A stretch of DNA of 64,000 bases from a virus. Of the stretch, positions 52,640 to 60,731 are shown in pieces. The translations under genes were made by a program, and so were the position numbers. Below the pieces are notes generated by a model, which saw only the letters and a list, made by a program, of their open reading frames with translations, did no database searches and was not told where the DNA came from. Position 1 is the first letter of the stretch. Each line of letters starts with the position of its first letter. The stretch covers positions 1-64,000 of IMG/VR virus record IMGVR_UViG_3300021502_000037; one strand, written 5' to 3'.

Positions 52640-54819
52640 GTATCAAAATAAAAGGTATAAAATATGTGGGGCCACTAACAGATGGTTCTGGTTATGGAAA
52701 AGCTTGTAGAGAAAATATAAAAGCACTATTATCTGTTGGAGTAAATTTAACATTATCTCCTATATCTTTTGAAACAATTAGACCAGATTTAGGTGGTGAT
52801 GGTGAAATATTAAAAAAATTAATAAATAAATCTATAGATTATAATATAGTTATTATTCATACAACACCTGAATTTTGGGAAAAATATAGAGAAGATGGTA
52901 AATTAAATTTGGGATACACTATATGGGAAACTACAAAATTACATCCGGCGTGGAAAGATTATATTAATAATAATGTTGAAAAAGTTTTGGTAGGTTGTGA
53001 ATGGAATGTAGATGTCTTTAAAGAAAGCGGAATAACATTACCAATAGAAGTTATTCCACATCCAATAAATATACCAGATGAAAATGTAAAAGCATTCAAT
53101 ATAAATGGTGTTTCTGATGATACTTTTACATTCTACAGTATTTTTCAATGGTGTTACGATGATAAAACTAGGGTATTAACTGAAGACGGATTTAAATATT
53201 TTAAAGATTTAACATATGATGATAAGTTGGCTACATTAAATTTAAATACGGAGGAATTAGAATATCATAAACCAGATAATCTTGTAAGTTTCGATAGAAA
53301 AGATAAAATGATATCTATACAAGGTAATTTATTTGACGTTTGTGTTAATCCAGAACATAAAATGGTTGTTAGAAATGCGGACAGTAGTGATTGGTTTTTA
53401 AAACCTTTAAAAGATATGTTAAGTAGTAATAAAAAAAATGAATTAATTGTTAGCGATAAATATAGAGCAAAGAAAAATTGTAAATGGTTTGGAGAAGAAT
53501 GTGAAAACTTTTATTTACCTAAATATAAGCATGGTAAAGATGAAAAATTAGATGAATTTACCATAATTTTAATGGACGACATGTTGGAATTTATAGGTTG
53601 GTATATTTCAGAAGGTTCCACCTATAAGGGTGAAAGTGGTTATGTTACTACAATTACACAATCTAAAAGTGCTGTATATATAAAAGAAATTACAGAATGT
53701 ATAAAACGTATGGGATTTACTCCTTTTAAAAGGGATAAGGATATTAGATTTAATTCTAAAGACATGTATTATTTGTTAAAAAATTTAGGTACATCTCAAT
53801 ATAAATTTATTTTTAATTGGGCAAAAAAATTAAGTTCAAGACAAATAATTATTCTATTAACATCATTATTTAAAGGCGATGGTAGTTTATATGAGAATGG
53901 GGATTGGGTAAAGTATACTACAACGTCCAAAAAATTAGCAGAAGATGTTCAGGAATGTTTGTTAAAAGTAGGAATGTCTGGAGCAATTTCTATATCAGAT
54001 CCAACAAAAAAGAAACCTGGAACAATAGATGGAAGAGAAATTAGAGGAAAATTACTACAATATACTGTATCTGTGAATAGAAAATTTAATGAGCCGAGTA
54101 TGTATTATGCAAATGTAAAAGAAATTAATTATGATGGTAAAATATATTGTGCGGAAATAAAAAATCATACTATGTTAGTTGAACGTAATGGTAAAATATT
54201 ATTTTCTGGGAATACAGAAAGGAAAAATCCTGTAGCAGCTATAAAAGCCTATTGGTATGCTTTTCAAAATGATGAGAATGTAGCATTAGTATTAAAAACA
54301 TATAGAAGTGACTATTCTGAACAAGAAAAAGAAGCAATTAGAAGGACACTTAATAGGTTAAAAGATATTATGCCTATGGATACTTATCCAAAAATATATT
54401 TAATTCCAGATTTATTGACAGATAATGAAATAAATGGTTTACATAAACGTGGGGATTGTTATTTAAGTACAGACCGTGGTGAAGGTTTTGGTTTAAGTGG
54501 TGCTGCTGCTGGTTCTTTTGGCAATCCAATAATGGTAACAGGTTTTGGCGGGGCTTTAGAATATGCTAAAGAAGATAATAGTTATTTAATTGATTATCAG
54601 TTAACACCGGTTTTCGGACAGCCATGGAGTCCGTGGTATAAGGGTACTCAACTATGGGCGGAAACAAGTGTATTACACACATCTCAGTTATTAAGACATG
54701 TTTATGAAAATCAAGATGAAGCAAAACAAAAAGGTTTAAAGTTACAAAAATTTATAAAAGATAATTTATCTTATGAAACTATAGGTAATAAAATAATTAA
54801 AGAAATTGAGATGATATAG
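52636..54819 (+). CDS. GT4-like glycosyltransferase containing an intein
   Basis: The precursor has 727 residues with an intein at 173-526. The joined protein has about 373 residues. The N-terminal part (YVGPLTDGSGYGKACRENI) and HTTPEFWEKYR, GYTIWETTKLHPAW, VPH-like IPHPINIP and the C-terminal STDRGEGFGLSGAAAG donor-binding motif mark a GT-B retaining glycosyltransferase common in phages. The intein lies at SIFQW^TERKNP, in the linker to the second domain. The start codon overlaps the stop of the TnpB fragment and lies in the foot of a hairpin. It probably works with the glycosyltransferases and sugar-modifying enzymes downstream. Confidence 0.88.
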   Translation: MSIKIKGIKYVGPLTDGSGYGKACRENIKALLSVGVNLTLSPISFETIRPDLGGDGEILKKLINKSIDYNIVIIHTTPEFWEKYREDGKLNLGYTIWETTKLHPAWKDYINNNVEKVLVGCEWNVDVFKESGITLPIEVIPHPINIPDENVKAFNINGVSDDTFTFYSIFQWCYDDKTRVLTEDGFKYFKDLTYDDKLATLNLNTEELEYHKPDNLVSFDRKDKMISIQGNLFDVCVNPEHKMVVRNADSSDWFLKPLKDMLSSNKKNELIVSDKYRAKKNCKWFGEECENFYLPKYKHGKDEKLDEFTIILMDDMLEFIGWYISEGSTYKGESGYVTTITQSKSAVYIKEITECIKRMGFTPFKRDKDIRFNSKDMYYLLKNLGTSQYKFIFNWAKKLSSRQIIILLTSLFKGDGSLYENGDWVKYTTTSKKLAEDVQECLLKVGMSGAISISDPTKKKPGTIDGREIRGKLLQYTVSVNRKFNEPSMYYANVKEINYDGKIYCAEIKNHTMLVERNGKILFSGNTERKNPVAAIKAYWYAFQNDENVALVLKTYRSDYSEQEKEAIRRTLNRLKDIMPMDTYPKIYLIPDLLTDNEINGLHKRGDCYLSTDRGEGFGLSGAAAGSFGNPIMVTGFGGALEYAKEDNSYLIDYQLTPVFGQPWSPWYKGTQLWAETSVLHTSQLLRHVYENQDEAKQKGLKLQKFIKDNLSYETIGNKIIKEIEMI
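53152..54213 (+). mobile_element. LAGLIDADG intein in the second glycosyltransferase
   Basis: The element has 354 residues. It begins with Cys (CYDDKTRVLTEDGF) and ends SGN^T. NPEHKMVV is block B and AEIKNHTMLVERNGKI the C-terminal block. The helices EFIGWYISEGSTY and LTSLFKGDGSLY are the homing motifs. Its start is similar to the ThyX-like intein (DDKT...LT.DG), suggesting shared descent, while the first intein of the region is more different. Confidence 0.92.
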
Positions 54820-54822
54820 CTT

Positions 54823-56172
54823 GTGTTTAAAAAATTAAATATTGAAGATATAAGAAAAGAATTTAAAGATAAAGGTAAAACTTTAATTACTGAAATTTAT
54901 ATTAATAGTAAGCAATCATTAGATTATATTTGTAAAAATGGACATAAACATCATATGAGAATTGACCATTTACGAAGTGGTGTTGATTGCCCTTATTGTA
55001 ATGGTATGGCCAAAAAATCAATAGAAAAAATAAAACCGTATTTTTCTATAGAAGGGTATGAATTGCTTTCAGATGCATACGAAAATGCTTTTGGAGAATT
55101 AATTTGTAAATGTAAATTAGGTCATGTATTTAAAACTACTTGGCATAGTTGGAGCTCTAGTAAAAACAGGTGTCCAATATGTAATAAAGGTGTTAGATTT
55201 GATTTTGATATAGTTAAAAAAGATATTGAAGATGGTGGTTATGAATTAATAACTACTGAATATATTAATTCAGCACAAATTTTACATACTAAATGTCCCA
55301 AAAATCATGATTACTTTGTTAATTTTGGAAATTGGAAGCATAAAAAATCTAGATGTCCGCGTTGTTCAGGTAATGGTGCTTCTTCTCCAGAATATATTAT
55401 AAGGGAATTTTTAGATATAAATAATATTGATTATTTAATTAATGATAAAAAAATTATTGCTCCATATGAATTAGATATAGTTATCCAAGATAAAAAGATT
55501 GCTATAGAATATTGTGGTTTATATTGGCATTCTGAAAGTAAAGGAAAATGTAATGATTATCATATACACAAATATAATTTATGTAAAGAAAAAGGTTATA
55601 GGCTAATAACAATTTTTGAAGATGAGTATATATTTAATTATGATGTAGTTAAATACAATCTTAATTCTATTTTGAAATTGAATAATATTAAAACAAAACA
55701 ATTAACTAATTATAATATTATAGAAGTATCAAATATAGAAGCGAAAGTGTTTTTTAATAAAAATTCATTTATAGGTTGTTATGCAGATACAGATATAAAG
55801 TTAGGTATATTTATAAACGGTAATTTGGTGGGTGTTGGTTTATTTTCTTATCAAAACTCTGATAATTATTTATTAATTGGGTTTTGTTCTAACATGGTAT
55901 ATAGAAAAAGAGATATTTTATTTAAAATTATAGAGTATTTTAAAATTAATTATAGGTGGAGAACTATTTCTGTAGAAGTTGATAAAAGATGGTATAGCGG
56001 TGACATATTTTACAGATTAGGATTTGATTTTATAAAAATTATTAAACCTATTAGTTGGAATTTTAAATCGAAGAAAAGAGTAACTAATAAAATAAAAGAT
56101 ATAAATTATGATAAGATTTGGGATTGTGGTAAAAATAAATATATGTTAAAAAATAGAATGGAGTTAACATGA
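54823..56172 (+). CDS. Homing endonuclease: zinc repeats, Vsr-like nuclease, associated C-terminal domain
   Basis: The protein has 449 residues from GTG 54823, three bases behind the previous stop and without a ribosome site. Three zinc repeats (to about residue 180) of the same type as in the HNH genes are followed by a PD-(D/E)XK/Vsr-like nuclease (SSPEYIIREFLDINNI ... YELDIVIQDKKIAIEYCGLYWHSE). The C-terminal domain of unknown function (IEVSNIEAKVFFNKNSFIGCY ... KLGIFINGNLVGVGLFS ... VDKRWYSGDIFYRLGF) comes last. The first nuclease half and the last domain are shared with the frameshifted gene at 38771. The stop overlaps the methyltransferase start (ATGA). Confidence 0.9.
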   Translation: MFKKLNIEDIRKEFKDKGKTLITEIYINSKQSLDYICKNGHKHHMRIDHLRSGVDCPYCNGMAKKSIEKIKPYFSIEGYELLSDAYENAFGELICKCKLGHVFKTTWHSWSSSKNRCPICNKGVRFDFDIVKKDIEDGGYELITTEYINSAQILHTKCPKNHDYFVNFGNWKHKKSRCPRCSGNGASSPEYIIREFLDINNIDYLINDKKIIAPYELDIVIQDKKIAIEYCGLYWHSESKGKCNDYHIHKYNLCKEKGYRLITIFEDEYIFNYDVVKYNLNSILKLNNIKTKQLTNYNIIEVSNIEAKVFFNKNSFIGCYADTDIKLGIFINGNLVGVGLFSYQNSDNYLLIGFCSNMVYRKRDILFKIIEYFKINYRWRTISVEVDKRWYSGDIFYRLGFDFIKIIKPISWNFKSKKRVTNKIKDINYDKIWDCGKNKYMLKNRMELT

Positions 56173-56675
56173 AAAAAACATTAAATGTAGGTTGTGGCGA
56201 AAGAATTTTTAAAGAATATCCTGAAGGATATCAATGTATAAATTATGATGAACGTAATCTTGATTGTGTTGATGTTGTTGGTGATGTAAGAAAATTAGAT
56301 TTTCCAAATGAAGAGTTCGATTATATAATTGCATTTGATATTATAGAACATTTTAAAATTTCTGAAACGGTTAATATTTTAACCGAATGGAAAAGAGTAC
56401 TTAAAGTTGGCGGTACTATAGAGTTTAGGCTGCCAAATTTGGAGGAAATATGTAAAGATTATTTGAAAAGAAAAGATGAGAATCGTGTTGATGGGGCTCC
56501 TATGGCACAGTACTTCTCTTGGCTGCTTTATGGAGGACAAGATTATTCAGGTAACTTTCATTATATTGGGTTTGACCGTCGCCTTATTGCTTATGAATGT
56601 AATAAAGTCGGTCTGCTTGAGGTTTCTTGGAAGGCAGAAGGGTATAATATGATAGTTAAGTGTAGGAGACCATAA
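56169..56675 (+). CDS. SAM-dependent methyltransferase
   Basis: The protein has 168 residues with a class I methyltransferase core: LNVGCGERIFKEYPEGY (glycine loop), INYDERN, VGDVRKLDFPNEEFDYIIAFDIIEHF and LKVGGTIEFRLPN. Small enzymes of this type often sit in glycan clusters, where they methylate sugars or lipid-linked precursors. The start overlaps the previous stop by four bases, and the stop overlaps the next start, so translation is coupled. The substrate cannot be read from the sequence. Confidence 0.88.
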   Translation: MKKTLNVGCGERIFKEYPEGYQCINYDERNLDCVDVVGDVRKLDFPNEEFDYIIAFDIIEHFKISETVNILTEWKRVLKVGGTIEFRLPNLEEICKDYLKRKDENRVDGAPMAQYFSWLLYGGQDYSGNFHYIGFDRRLIAYECNKVGLLEVSWKAEGYNMIVKCRRP

Positions 56676-57331
56676 TGATTAAAGTAATTAGTGCTAATTT
56701 TGTTAAGAATGAAGCGCACTGTATAGAAAGGATGCTTGACGGTGTGCAGCCTTATGTTTCTGAAAGTTATGTGCTTATAGACAGAGAAACTACAGATAAT
56801 ACTAAAGAGATATGTGAGGCTCGTGGTTGTATAGTAGATTATTTTGATTTTGAAAATTTTTCTAAGGTATGGAACCAGTTATTGTATTGGGTTAATGACA
56901 AAAGCGATTGGACAGTTTTTATCGCCCCCGATGAGACTATAGACAAAAATTTTGGTGAAATGTTAGTTCCTTTGGCTAATAAAATTTCTAGTACAGAGGT
57001 AGATGGTGTGTGGTTTTCTAGACGACACTGGCTGGATTTAGAGAAAAAAGAAGAATACACTGCACAAAATTGGTATCCTGATTGGCAACTTAGGTTTATA
57101 CGGAATGATTTTCCTAGAGTGCACCTACAGAATTATGTGCATGAGTGGTCGGTTGGCGTAAGAAAATCTATTAGAATGCCTGGAAAAGATATACATCACT
57201 ACAATATGTATTGGAAACCGAAAATTGACTACGATTTTGAAAAGATGAATCAGCTGTATGAGCGTTTGACGCGACAACAAAACGAAGACGGTGGACATAA
57301 CATATGGCCAAATGAGTTTAAGAAGGAGTAA
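56675..57331 (+). CDS. GT2-type glycosyltransferase
   Basis: The protein has 218 residues. The fold is GT-A-like: VISANFVKNEAHCIERMLD, YVLIDRETTDNTKEICE and WTVFIAPDETIDKNF, where APDE stands at the usual DxD site. The C-terminal RFIRND..RVHLQNYVHEW fits the acceptor side of 'glycosyltransferase involved in cell wall biogenesis' relatives. The start overlaps the methyltransferase stop by one base. It ends 3 bases before the oxidoreductase gene, which has its own AAGGAG. Confidence 0.82.
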   Translation: MIKVISANFVKNEAHCIERMLDGVQPYVSESYVLIDRETTDNTKEICEARGCIVDYFDFENFSKVWNQLLYWVNDKSDWTVFIAPDETIDKNFGEMLVPLANKISSTEVDGVWFSRRHWLDLEKKEEYTAQNWYPDWQLRFIRNDFPRVHLQNYVHEWSVGVRKSIRMPGKDIHHYNMYWKPKIDYDFEKMNQLYERLTRQQNEDGGHNIWPNEFKKE

Positions 57332-57334
57332 TAT

Positions 57335-58339
57335 ATGAATTTAGTTTTAGTAGGGTTAGGTTATTGGGGTCCAAATTTACTACGGACATTTAATAGTTTG
57401 GGATCTGTGTACGCTGCAGTAGATAATAATATTGATAGACTCAATAAGTTTAGTAGTGACCCTGTTTATAATGGTATCAAATTTGAAGAAAGTTGGAATA
57501 AATTTCTTACAGATGATAAAGTCGATGGGTTTATTATAGCAACACCACCTAATACTCATTATGAGATAGCTATGGCTGCTATATTAAGCAACAAACATAT
57601 ATTTATAGAGAAACCCATGGCTCTAGATCCAGAAGAAGCAGCTACTATAGTAGAAGCCGCCGCTTTAAGGGATTTGGTAGTTATGGTAGGACATATATTT
57701 TTATACAGCCCAGAAATTATTAAACTTAAAGGAGTAATTACTTCCAAGGAGTTTGGTGATGTACAATATATTTACACACACCGTCTTAATTTGGGTAAAG
57801 TTCAGAGACCAGTTAATGTAGTAGATGATTTGGCTCCTCACGATATAAGTATTTTAGATTACCTGTTGGGGGAGCAATGTACAGCTGCACAGGTTACAGC
57901 CGAGTCACATGTTATCGACACTGAGGATGTAGCTTTTGTTAATTTAAAGTATAATGATGTTCTTTGTCATTTACATCTAAGTTGGTTGGACCCGTTGAAG
58001 ATTAGAAATATTGTTGTTGTCGGCACAAGGCAGATGGTGGTGTGTGATTCTATGAATAAGACAATTAATATTTATAATACAGGTATAGATGTTGCTAAAG
58101 CTGAAAGTGAGATGAGTGAGTCATACTCAAATTATCTTATGACTTACAGGTATGGTGATACTCTTATTCCACATATAGAAAATTTTGAGCCTATGAAAAC
58201 CGAATGTAAAGACTTCATTGATTGTATAGAAAGCGGTAATGTGCCTATATCCTCAGGTAGAGTTGGCCAATCAGTAGTTAATACTTTAAATATTATTCGT
58301 AAATCTTTGTGTAGTGGTGGTGGGTGGGTGTCCTTATGA
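57335..58339 (+). CDS. Gfo/Idh/MocA-family sugar dehydrogenase
   Basis: The protein has 334 residues. A Rossmann motif VGLGYWGPNLLRTF begins the protein. DGFIIATPPNTHYEIA and IFIEKPMALDPEEA (the EKP catalytic Lys) and the downstream HRLNLGKVQRPVNVVDDLAPHDISILDYLL are typical of the branch that oxidises nucleotide-activated sugars (WlbA-like). It uses NAD(P). Next to an LpxA-like acyltransferase and glycosyltransferases it probably makes a modified sugar, although no aminotransferase is seen here. The stop overlaps the next start (ATGA). Confidence 0.9.
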   Translation: MNLVLVGLGYWGPNLLRTFNSLGSVYAAVDNNIDRLNKFSSDPVYNGIKFEESWNKFLTDDKVDGFIIATPPNTHYEIAMAAILSNKHIFIEKPMALDPEEAATIVEAAALRDLVVMVGHIFLYSPEIIKLKGVITSKEFGDVQYIYTHRLNLGKVQRPVNVVDDLAPHDISILDYLLGEQCTAAQVTAESHVIDTEDVAFVNLKYNDVLCHLHLSWLDPLKIRNIVVVGTRQMVVCDSMNKTINIYNTGIDVAKAESEMSESYSNYLMTYRYGDTLIPHIENFEPMKTECKDFIDCIESGNVPISSGRVGQSVVNTLNIIRKSLCSGGGWVSL

Positions 58340-59163
58340 TCTCAGCACACCTCATAACACACCAATGTGTTATTTTAGACTATTGTCTTGAAGCAACTAT
58401 ACGTTGTATGATGGATTTGTGTGATGACATTTATATAAATGATGGACAGTCTGATGATGGTACACAAGATATACTTTATACTTTGCGGAACGAATATGGA
58501 AAAGACCGTGTAAAAATCTTTGTGCGTGATTGGCAACATAATAGGAGTATGTGGGCGAACGAAAAAAATTTTATACTTGACAAAATACCAAATGATACTT
58601 ATATTTTAGCTATTGACGCTGACGAAGTTATACATGAAGATGAAATGGGGTTAATTAAGACGGCGGTAAAATTAAAAACTAACTCAATAGCATTTGACGT
58701 TATTCATTTTTATGGAAGGCCTACACACCATATAGTAGGCCCAGCGTGGTATAAACAACATACAAGGTTGTGGCATCGTTCTACAGGGATTAGATTGGTG
58801 CACAGAGAACGCGGTTGTGCCGATGATGTTTTGTGGCCGGATGGTTATCCAGCTCATATGGGAAGGTTTTTAAATTGTGGAGCAAAGCTTTATCATTACG
58901 GCAATTGTAGAGATCCAAAGGCTTTAGGGATGAAAGCTAAAAAAGCAGATGATCTTTACCAATATAGTACTGAGTATAGTGGTGGTAAATTGGCAAAACC
59001 AAGATCATTTACATATGCTTTTGACTCTACTGGAGCAATACCCTTCACCGGTTCACAACCTAAGTATATAAAAGAGTGGTATGAGGCACATAAGAGCCAA
59101 CAAACAAGTTATGATGTCAGAGATGGAAAGCAAAACAAACTTTGGTGTTTTGAGGAGAATTAA
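58336..59163 (+). CDS. GT2-type glycosyltransferase
   Basis: The ATG at 58336 overlaps the previous stop and is preferred over GTG 58324. The 275-residue protein has DDIYINDGQSDDGTQDIL, the nucleotide-binding site ILAIDADEVIHEDE with DAD, and HTRLWHRSTGIRLVHRERG in the acceptor part. It is a GT-A enzyme related to cell-surface glycan synthesis. The first residues (MISAHLITHQCVI) are not a signal peptide. It precedes a short leader ORF shared with another glycosyltransferase locus. Confidence 0.82.
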   Translation: MISAHLITHQCVILDYCLEATIRCMMDLCDDIYINDGQSDDGTQDILYTLRNEYGKDRVKIFVRDWQHNRSMWANEKNFILDKIPNDTYILAIDADEVIHEDEMGLIKTAVKLKTNSIAFDVIHFYGRPTHHIVGPAWYKQHTRLWHRSTGIRLVHRERGCADDVLWPDGYPAHMGRFLNCGAKLYHYGNCRDPKALGMKAKKADDLYQYSTEYSGGKLAKPRSFTYAFDSTGAIPFTGSQPKYIKEWYEAHKSQQTSYDVRDGKQNKLWCFEEN

Positions 59164-59226
59164 ATGAACAGTTTTAGAACCACAGTCACAAAATGGTGCT
59201 TAGTGTTGTTTGGGGGTACTCGATGA
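59164..59226 (+). CDS. Possible 20-residue leader peptide overlapping a glycosyltransferase start
   Basis: The ORF reads MNSFRTTVTKWCLVLFGGTR with its stop TGA overlapping ATG 59223. Its 5' end resembles the leader at 52162 (MNSFRAA) and its 3' end resembles the end of the TnpB fragment (GGAR, TGA overlapping ATGAGTATCAA). It therefore looks like the 52.2-52.6 kb module with its TnpB middle removed. Whether it is translated is unknown. Confidence 0.4.
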   Translation: MNSFRTTVTKWCLVLFGGTR

Positions 59227-60116
59227 GTATCAAGTTGGCTGTAGGTATACCGGTCTATAATGATAGTGTATTTATAGAACGTAGTGTCCAGAATTGTATA
59301 GATATGGGGTATGATTACGTTGTGTATTTAGACGACGGTAGCACAGACGATTCGTTTGATAGGTTGGTAGAGCTTACTAGAGGCCATTCACATATAGACA
59401 TATTGAGGAGAAAAGAGAACAGTGTGTCAAGCAATAGTGGTAACCGTTGGGAAATAGTTGCTGAACAGTGTAGGACAGTTAATCCTGATTGGATAATGAC
59501 AAGAGCAACTGATGAGGTACTATCTCACAATGCAAAGGGTGTTTTACGAGAAAAAATAGACGCCTTAAATTCCTTTGGTGTTAATATGGTAGTTTTTAAC
59601 TATATACATCTATGGAGGTCTGAGTGGTGGTATAGAGTGGATAGTTTTTGGGGGGGCCACCACACAATATGTATGTGGAAGAATGATACTGGTTGGAAGT
59701 TTAAATTCGGTAGCGGAATACATTTAGGAGCACATCGTCCTAATAGTTTAGAGGTTAAGAATATTGTACACAATATTAATGGTTCTGACTCGAAAGATAT
59801 TGTTGTGGTTCATTATGGCATGTCTTCACATGATTTGTTGGCACGTAAGTTGGATTATCAGATAAGTACTTCTCTTAAGATAGGAAAGAGAGCGGCTGGA
59901 ATGTCTATAACTATCCCACATCCTTCTGGTTGGCAACATATTAATGGGTATAAAGCTGCTTACGAAGAAAATGTAAATTTAGAAAAAGTTAATCAGAAAT
60001 GGTTTAGTGAACCTATTCCAGATGTCCCAGCCCCAGAAATAAAATCTCTTTATAAAGTTGTTAATAAACATAGCGTTCGTATTGCAGATGAATATGCAAA
60101 AATTTATGGGAGGTAA
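59223..60116 (+). CDS. GT2-type glycosyltransferase
   Basis: The protein has 297 residues from ATG 59223 (MSIKLAVGIPVYNDSVFIERS). A start at 59193 is possible but lacks the GT2 beginning. YVVYLDDGSTDDSFDRL and WIMTRATDEVLS (DxD-like position) define the GT-A core. The first five codons match those of the glycosyltransferase at 52636 (ATGAGTATCAA), part of the shared leader. The C-terminal portion (SGWQHINGYKAAYEE) is of unknown function. It is followed by GGGAGG and the acyltransferase gene. Confidence 0.85.
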   Translation: MSIKLAVGIPVYNDSVFIERSVQNCIDMGYDYVVYLDDGSTDDSFDRLVELTRGHSHIDILRRKENSVSSNSGNRWEIVAEQCRTVNPDWIMTRATDEVLSHNAKGVLREKIDALNSFGVNMVVFNYIHLWRSEWWYRVDSFWGGHHTICMWKNDTGWKFKFGSGIHLGAHRPNSLEVKNIVHNINGSDSKDIVVVHYGMSSHDLLARKLDYQISTSLKIGKRAAGMSITIPHPSGWQHINGYKAAYEENVNLEKVNQKWFSEPIPDVPAPEIKSLYKVVNKHSVRIADEYAKIYGR

Positions 60117-60118
60117 AT

Positions 60119-60730
60119 ATCAAACCTTATTTTATACACCCAACAGCTGTTGTGGAAACTGTAAAGATAGGAGCAGGTACTTATATAGGGCCTTACACTT
60201 ATATATCAGATAGGGTAACTATAGGTAAGAATTGTAAGATATACAATGCCTCAATAGGCCTCTCTGGTGAACACCCAAACGCCCATGAAGATTGTGGTGG
60301 CGTGGTAGTTATTGGTAACAATGTAGAAATTCGTGAATATGTAACCATTAATGCCCCGATATTTGGAGAAGTTACTAAAGTAGATGACGGTTGTTATCTT
60401 ATGGCTAAGTCACATGTAGGGCATGATGCACATCTAAAAGAGCGTGTTGTGTTACATACAGGTTCTGTTATAGGTGGTCATTCTGTAATAGGAAAGTATT
60501 GCTATATGGGACTTAATTGTTCGACTCACCCTTACGCTGTTTTAGGTGACTATTGTATAGTAGGAGCCAACGGTGTATACAAAGGGGAATCCCCATCAGC
60601 TATAGTGTGGGCTGGTGTCCCTTGTAAACCATTGAAAACAAATGTTGTTGGTATTGATAGGCATGCCAAGAAGGAAGAAAAATTAGTACTTATTGAAGCT
60701 TGTCAAAGGTTTCTTGGGGGGAACATTTGA
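60119..60730 (+). CDS. LpxA-like acyltransferase, probable non-standard start
   Basis: The hexapeptide left-handed beta-helix is clear: VVIGNNVEIREYVTIN, AKSHVGHDAHLKERVVLHTGSVIGGHSVIG and HPYAVLGDYCIVGANGVYKG, with the His of SHVGHDA at the catalytic place of LpxA. The conserved start FIHPTAVVE (from codon 60131) lies upstream of the first standard start, GTG 60152. GGGAGG at 60108-60113 is placed for ATC at 60119, giving KPYFIHPTAVVE. Either AUC is used as a start, or one base of an ATG has changed or was misread. The enzyme would acylate a sugar nucleotide, acting with the Gfo/Idh dehydrogenase. Confidence 0.82.
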   Translation: MKPYFIHPTAVVETVKIGAGTYIGPYTYISDRVTIGKNCKIYNASIGLSGEHPNAHEDCGGVVVIGNNVEIREYVTINAPIFGEVTKVDDGCYLMAKSHVGHDAHLKERVVLHTGSVIGGHSVIGKYCYMGLNCSTHPYAVLGDYCIVGANGVYKGESPSAIVWAGVPCKPLKTNVVGIDRHAKKEEKLVLIEACQRFLGGNI

Positions 60731-60731
60731 T

